A stretch of 64,000 nt of DNA, from positions 18,315,506-18,379,505 of the forward strand of contig NC_092692.1 in assembly GCF_964275005.1 (NCBI RefSeq), in the 5' to 3' direction. Origin of the DNA: Diadema setosum (taxonomy: Eukaryota > Echinodermata > Echinoidea > Diadematoida > Diadematidae). Each line of letters begins with the position of its first letter. Within the stretch, counting starts at the first letter, position 1. This document shows positions 59,901 through 64,000 of this stretch, in pieces. The notes under the pieces were generated by a model. It searched no databases, was not told where the DNA came from, and saw only the letters and a list, made by a program, of their open reading frames with translations. The translations under genes were made by a program, and so were the position numbers.

Positions 59901-62900
59901 CGGAGAGCGACGAGTACAAGGGCTTCCTGCCCGAGGCCTTGACCCCACTGCTGGAGGCCACCCAGAAACAGTTCAACTTCAGCCATATCGTCGCCGGTGC
60001 CTCCAGCTTCGGCAAGAGTCTCCTGCCCCGCCTGGCCGCCAAACTCGACGTCGCTCCCATCTCCGATATCATCGACGTCAAGGCCCCCGACACCTTTGTC
60101 AGGACCATCTATGCAGGTGACTCAATAGTCCCTCGCTATAATTCATTCACTGTAGTTTGTTGAAATGTACAGAGAGAGCTGTGGACAGTATCACTTTCAG
60201 GTTTTGTCAATTTTGTAGAGGACGCCACTTTTCCCGACACATCATCAGTAGCAAGTTTATGTGTTTGTTGAAATAATGGTAGTTTTAGCTTAGTGTTATG
60301 TATTCCCTAGTATGTCCTAAAAAGATACAAAACATTAATGAAGGATAAATTCATATCGAAATTCATCATTTTCGGCATCGCTACAATATGTGAACCCCAC
60401 CAATGCTGATATATATATTTTTTCAACATTATTTGGGTATGTATGTATTTTAATTACTTGAGTGTGTTTGTTTTACGAATTTATATGTCCTCTTGGAAGT
60501 GATCTCCATTGTAGTTTGATACTGATGTGCGCTCGACTTGCTGCCTGCTTTTTCGCTGTCACATTCAGGTAACGCAATTGCAACTGTAAAGTCCCTCGAC
60601 GCTCTCAAGATTTTCAGTGTTAGGGGAACAGCATTTGATCCGGCTGAAACATCTGGAGGATCAAGTGCATCGGAACCAGGTATGAAACTGTCTCCTTGTC
60701 CTTTATTTTAATGTGGAAATGTCATAGGCATATCGCTGCTGTTAGTATTTGTTTTCAACTTCAGTTTTCAGTCTGATGTTTGATTTCTAGTTTTCATTTC
60801 TAGTCCATTACAATTCAAAGTACTGGCAAACATGTACATTTGTGAATAGATATATGAAACATGTTTTTGCATTATTTTGATGTTTGATTTCTAGTTTTCA
60901 TTTCTAGTCCATTACAATTCAAAGTACTGGCAAACATGTACATTTGTGAATAGATATATGAAACATGTTTTTGCATTATTTTAAAGGGGTAGTACAGTAT
61001 TGGTGGAGATGAGAATTGGGCTTTTCACTTTTTGCGAGATACCAAGAAACCACTTATGATATAGTACAGAGCATACCATTTTAAGAGGAATTCAAAGTTT
61101 ATTTGATGAAAATTGGGTTTGGAATGACTGAAACATCCAAAAACAAAGTGAAACAAAGTGATCGTAATAAAGTGTGCGTCCCACACTTTATTAGAATCAC
61201 TCTTTTTTTATATCTCAGCCATTTCAAAACCAATTTTCATCAAATAAACATTGAATTCCTCATAGAATTACATGCTCTTTCATATTTCATACGAGGTTTC
61301 TCATTATATCACCAAAAAATGTTAGAAACCTGAAATTAGGTCTCAACCAAAACTGTACGATCCCTTTAAAATCCTGAACAGTGATCTAATTTATCATTTG
61401 GGAAGATCATTGTCAAGAATTAAATTTGAAGAACTATCCATTGTCTCCAAGGGAGAAGATACCACACAAAATGACAAATATTGGAAGACATACTACTGAT
61501 GTATATATATGTATGTGTATGTATATTATATATATATATATATACATACACACATATATATATATATATATATATTATATCTTCATACATTTCATTTTTT
61601 TCCTGAGGAAAGTGAATTGTGTTCATAATGTGCACATAATGTGCACATTGAATCTAGTTACCAAGTACAGTCAACCTTGTCTAAGTTGAATCTATTTGGA
61701 CTGGAGAAATAGCTTCACCTTACAGAAAATTTGACTTACGAGGAATAAAAATCAGTTGAATATACCAGGTAAAGAGAAGAGGACTTGAAAAGACCCTTCG
61801 ACTTAGGCGATTATCCGACTTATGCGAGGTCGACTTAAGCAAGGTTGACTGTAGTCAGTTATCTTCCAACATTGGAATTGGATGTCATGGTGAGAGCTAT
61901 TGTTGTATTTTACATTCTTATAAATGTCCATCCCAGCCCCTGCTTGTGACGCCAAGAATGACCAGTCAGCGTGGGTAAGCCAGGCGCTGAGCAAGAGTGA
62001 CCGACCAGAGCTCACCAGTGCAGACTGTGTTATTTCAGGAGGTGAGAATGATTGACCACAAAGTGTTGTTCCCCCCCCCCCCCAAACGCTATGAAGGTCA
62101 AGGAGTGTGTATAAAGGTGTGAGTTTCATATTGAGGTTTCACAGGCAGGCACAAGCTGCTGTCCGACAATGTGATGCTAGCATGTAGTCAGTGTCGAAGT
62201 TCATTGCCCATGTATATGAGATCTCCTTGCAGCCCTTGATGAAAAGATTTTGATAAGTTTGGTTGATTAAATGTCATGGTCACTTTCTGATGGAGGACAG
62301 CAGTTCCGTAATGTGGGATAAGTGTGCATTAACCCATCATATGTTCACTGAGTTAGCAGCCAGTATCAAGGTTTCAATCTTGCTATGCCAGATGTATTTC
62401 AAAACTTTCACTTAACAGCAGCTCGTGCCAGCAGGAGACTCGCTCCTCGAGAAATGAAAATTTTGTGCATTTCGTGCACCCAGAGATTTGTGTGAAAATA
62501 AATGCACATAAATATTTTTTGCTTGCCCTATATGTTCCAGTACTTGATGTCTTGATTTCACAGAATTACATACTCGCAAAACTCATCTTACCTTGCTGAG
62601 CATGAAAAAGTACTCATGTTAAGATATCCACTTTTACAGTAGTAAGCACAAGTAAAATTTGGACTCTTTGAAGTATTCTATAACTATTTTGATCAGTCAT
62701 GTGCCCAATGCAGTCCACCAAGATCATGAAGCGCACATAGACTATGATGGTGTGTCGGTTGTGAGCAAACTGGATGATAACACTCCTGAGGATGTGAAAA
62801 AACATGGTCATGGCACGTAAAAGATTGATTGTATGATGCTTCATCTATTATTCATTGCCCTGATCATGATTGCCATGACCGTGTAAATGTGACTAAGGGA

Positions 62901-63123
62901 TTCAGCATATTGATGAGAAACCTGCAAAGATACCAGATATATCTGTGACTTTCTGCTTCCCTCCTGATCAGGGAGGGGGATGAAGAATGGAGAGAACTTT
63001 GAGCTCCTGTACCAACTCGCTGGCAAGCTGAACGCTGCGGTTGGCGCCTCGCGTGCAGCGGTTGACGCCGGCTTCGTCCCCAATGACATGCAAGTTGGAC
63101 AGACGGGAAAGATCGTTGCTCCA
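53973..63123 (+). CDS. ETFA: Electron transfer flavoprotein subunit alpha, exons 1-6 (partial, 276 codons)
   Basis: ETFA pairs with ETFB in the mitochondrial matrix and passes electrons from acyl-CoA and related dehydrogenases to ETF-ubiquinone oxidoreductase. Exons are 53973-54017, 57027-57176, 59852-60116, 60569-60679, 61937-62041 and 62972-63123, with GT-AG borders and phases 0, 0, 1, 1, 1, 0. The start [15 protein letters not shown] is a basic, acid-free mitochondrial targeting peptide. [20 protein letters not shown] opens the N-terminal domain, and [20 protein letters not shown] follows. The FAD domain begins near [12 protein letters not shown] (224-235) and includes [12 protein letters not shown], with Arg253 corresponding to human R249, and VGQTGK (Thr270, human T266), which contact FAD. 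The last ~60 residues, with the SGAIQH signature, lie beyond the window; no further exon is seen to 64000. Confidence 0.95.
54400..54960 (-). mobile_element. LINE 3' end fragment in ETFA intron 1
   Basis: On the minus strand, from about 54930, the frame reads [20 protein letters not shown], the RT C-terminal segment of CR1/L2-like LINEs. Pieces such as [12 protein letters not shown] and [16 protein letters not shown] follow in shifted frames. The copy is decayed. Confidence 0.6.
54961..55840 (-). mobile_element. Second LINE RT fragment in ETFA intron 1
   Basis: Minus-strand translation gives [20 protein letters not shown], then [16 protein letters not shown], then [20 protein letters not shown]. 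These are the conserved C-terminal LINE segment in a different family from the adjoining fragment. Upstream (55795-55568) a frame-shifted piece reads [19 protein letters not shown]. It is 5' truncated and inactive. Confidence 0.7.
56260..56680. mobile_element. Degenerate TTAA family 2 copy in ETFA intron 1
   Basis: The right half follows the 30510-31075 arm: TTTATATTTTCTTTGTATTG, then TCATCCAGC, AACTTTAAAAATGTATAACT and a TTCCTCAAACGTTCACT segment. The left half is weaker. Confidence 0.5.
58545..59323. mobile_element. 779-bp piggyBac-like MITE in ETFA intron 2
   Basis: TTAACCCTAACTAGGCCGGG at the left is inverted exactly as CCCGGCCTAGTTAGGGTTAA at the right. TTAA plus CCCT ends fit piggyBac-type integration. 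The subterminal regions carry G-run/C-run hairpins (58561-58587 and 59239-59282). The interior is AT-rich and non-coding. The exact 20-bp ends suggest a young copy. Confidence 0.78.
59330..59600. mobile_element. Degenerate TTAA family 2 copy in ETFA intron 2
   Basis: CTTTTCTCATCTAGCAATG and GATGTGTTCTACCAATATTC with TTCACTCAATC resemble the right arm of 30510-31075. It abuts the piggyBac-like element. Confidence 0.4.
60774..60981. repeat. Perfect 104-bp tandem duplication in ETFA intron 4
   Basis: The copies 60774-60877 and 60878-60981 appear identical, from TGATGTTTGATTTCTAG to TTTTTGCATTATTT. The second copy ends exactly at the TTAA of the adjoining MITE. Confidence 0.9.
60981..61369. mobile_element. 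Palindromic MITE of TTAA family 1 in ETFA intron 4
   Basis: It starts TTAAAGGGGTAGTACAG and ends TGTACGATCCCTTTAA. It is the closest relative of the copy at 32513-32913. The centre is the palindromic GTGTGCGTCCCACAC region. Confidence 0.75.
61500..61577. repeat. (TA/CATA)n microsatellite in ETFA intron 4
   Basis: Alternating TA and CATA with short interruptions. Confidence 0.8.
61676..61853. mobile_element. Tc1/mariner-like MITE in ETFA intron 4
   Basis: TACAGTCAACCTTGTCTAAG at the left is inverted as CTTAAGCAAGGTTGACTGTA at the right, with a TA target. It is the same family as 16729-16908 and 178 bp long. Confidence 0.72.
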
Positions 63124-64000
63124 GTGAGTCCATGAACTTCTCTTTCTATCACCATTCTCCAGTTTTCTCAACACCAACATTAATAATGACTGCTACATTT
63201 TTTTTTTCCTCCTTCAGACCTGTTCTTTATAATTTCCTATCCTACCAGGGGTTGTGACCAGGATGTATTAATGAATAATATTTCTTTGTAGCTTTGATAT
63301 TACAAAAATGGGAGAACAGTAGCTCACATGAGGAGATATTTCATCTTGTTGTTTCCTAAGTGAGACCTGCATTTTCTCATAATGAGTCGATGCATAGGTA
63401 TTCATTCATCTCAAGCAGAAACCAGTACTGAGTGCTAATTTTGAGCTTGTAGATCTCTCTCTCTTTAATGGAAGCCTTTCTAATGTTTGTTGTCTTTTTC
63501 TTGTCAAAGATGGTCATTGGTATCAACATAGAATGTGTCATACATTGTATCTGATTGCCTTACTTCTGTGTAATGAAATCAACACACATTTTTAAAATTC
63601 AAGTGTAATTACGGGGTACTGTAATTGATAGTTTTACACTGTATGTCTTGCCCTCAAATTGCTATCAGACAAAATCACTGCGTGCATCATGCAAATATTT
63701 CGAAATAACTGTGAACTATCTGCAGCTGTATGTGTGCCATGAGAAGTCATGTATCGCACAACACACAGACCCAATTTCTTGTGTAGACATGGCAGAGTGA
63801 TTGATAAATGACTCCCTTCTCCCTCCAATAATAAAATACCTAGCAACCCCTTTAGCAACTGTTACTGAAATTATTTCAAATGTTTGTCAGACTCATTGCA
63901 ATTCTGCAGTTGTACTCTACTTATCCATAGATGTGATTTTTAATGACAGGACATTAAAGCACTATTGCACTAGTTTTAAAGAGCAGCAATGAGGCCCTCT
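63124..64000 (+). other. ETFA intron 6, running off the window
   Basis: It begins with the donor GTGAGT. Nothing encoding the missing C-terminal segment was found before the window ends, and no repeat is recognised. Confidence 0.6.

Noticed and set aside
59852-60163. Frame starting with GTG as an independent small protein
   Set aside because: It is ETFA exon 3, which continues an upstream exon and splices out at 60116.

Overview
The window looks like nuclear DNA of an echinoderm, most likely a sea urchin. The intronless H2B and H2A proteins match the late/somatic echinoid type. The DNA is AT-rich with spliced genes, GT-AG introns, abundant small DNA transposons, LINE fragments, tRNA-derived SINEs and long microsatellites. 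I see no bacterial, viral or LTR-type content. The species call is inference from remembered family sequences.

Layout. 1-11 kb is repeat territory: a LINE 3' end at the left edge, a foldback-type element with satellite-like arms split by a hAT-like insertion with a perfect 8-bp target duplication, TTAA-flanked palindromic MITEs, and a second foldback element at 8.07-8.72 kb. 11.4-38.6 kb holds three tandem, same-strand, six-exon class I SAM-dependent methyltransferase genes (A 11409-16464, B 22593-28958, C 33326-38583). They encode 274-277 aa and have identical intron positions and phases, so they arose by duplication. B and C are the closer pair and share a SINE-derived segment at the same place in intron 1. 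41-47 kb carries single H2B and H2A genes on the + strand about 5 kb apart. Each has its own octamer/CCAAT/TATA-like promoter and histone 3' stem-loop, and a decayed L1/Tx1-like LINE lies between them. 50.3-53.4 kb is a Harbinger-like non-autonomous element filled by a ~190-bp tandem array with a ~380-bp alternating higher-order pattern. 54-63.1 kb holds the first six exons (276 codons) of ETFA, the mitochondrial electron transfer flavoprotein alpha subunit, which runs off the right edge.

The genes do not form one pathway. The methyltransferases are a local paralogue array with unknown substrate, the histones supply chromatin, and ETFA serves mitochondrial fatty-acid and amino-acid oxidation. 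No new biochemical system is evident. The unusual content is structural: long hairpin-forming elements, satellite arrays inside transposon ends, and one unassigned terminal exon at 40.56-40.68 kb.
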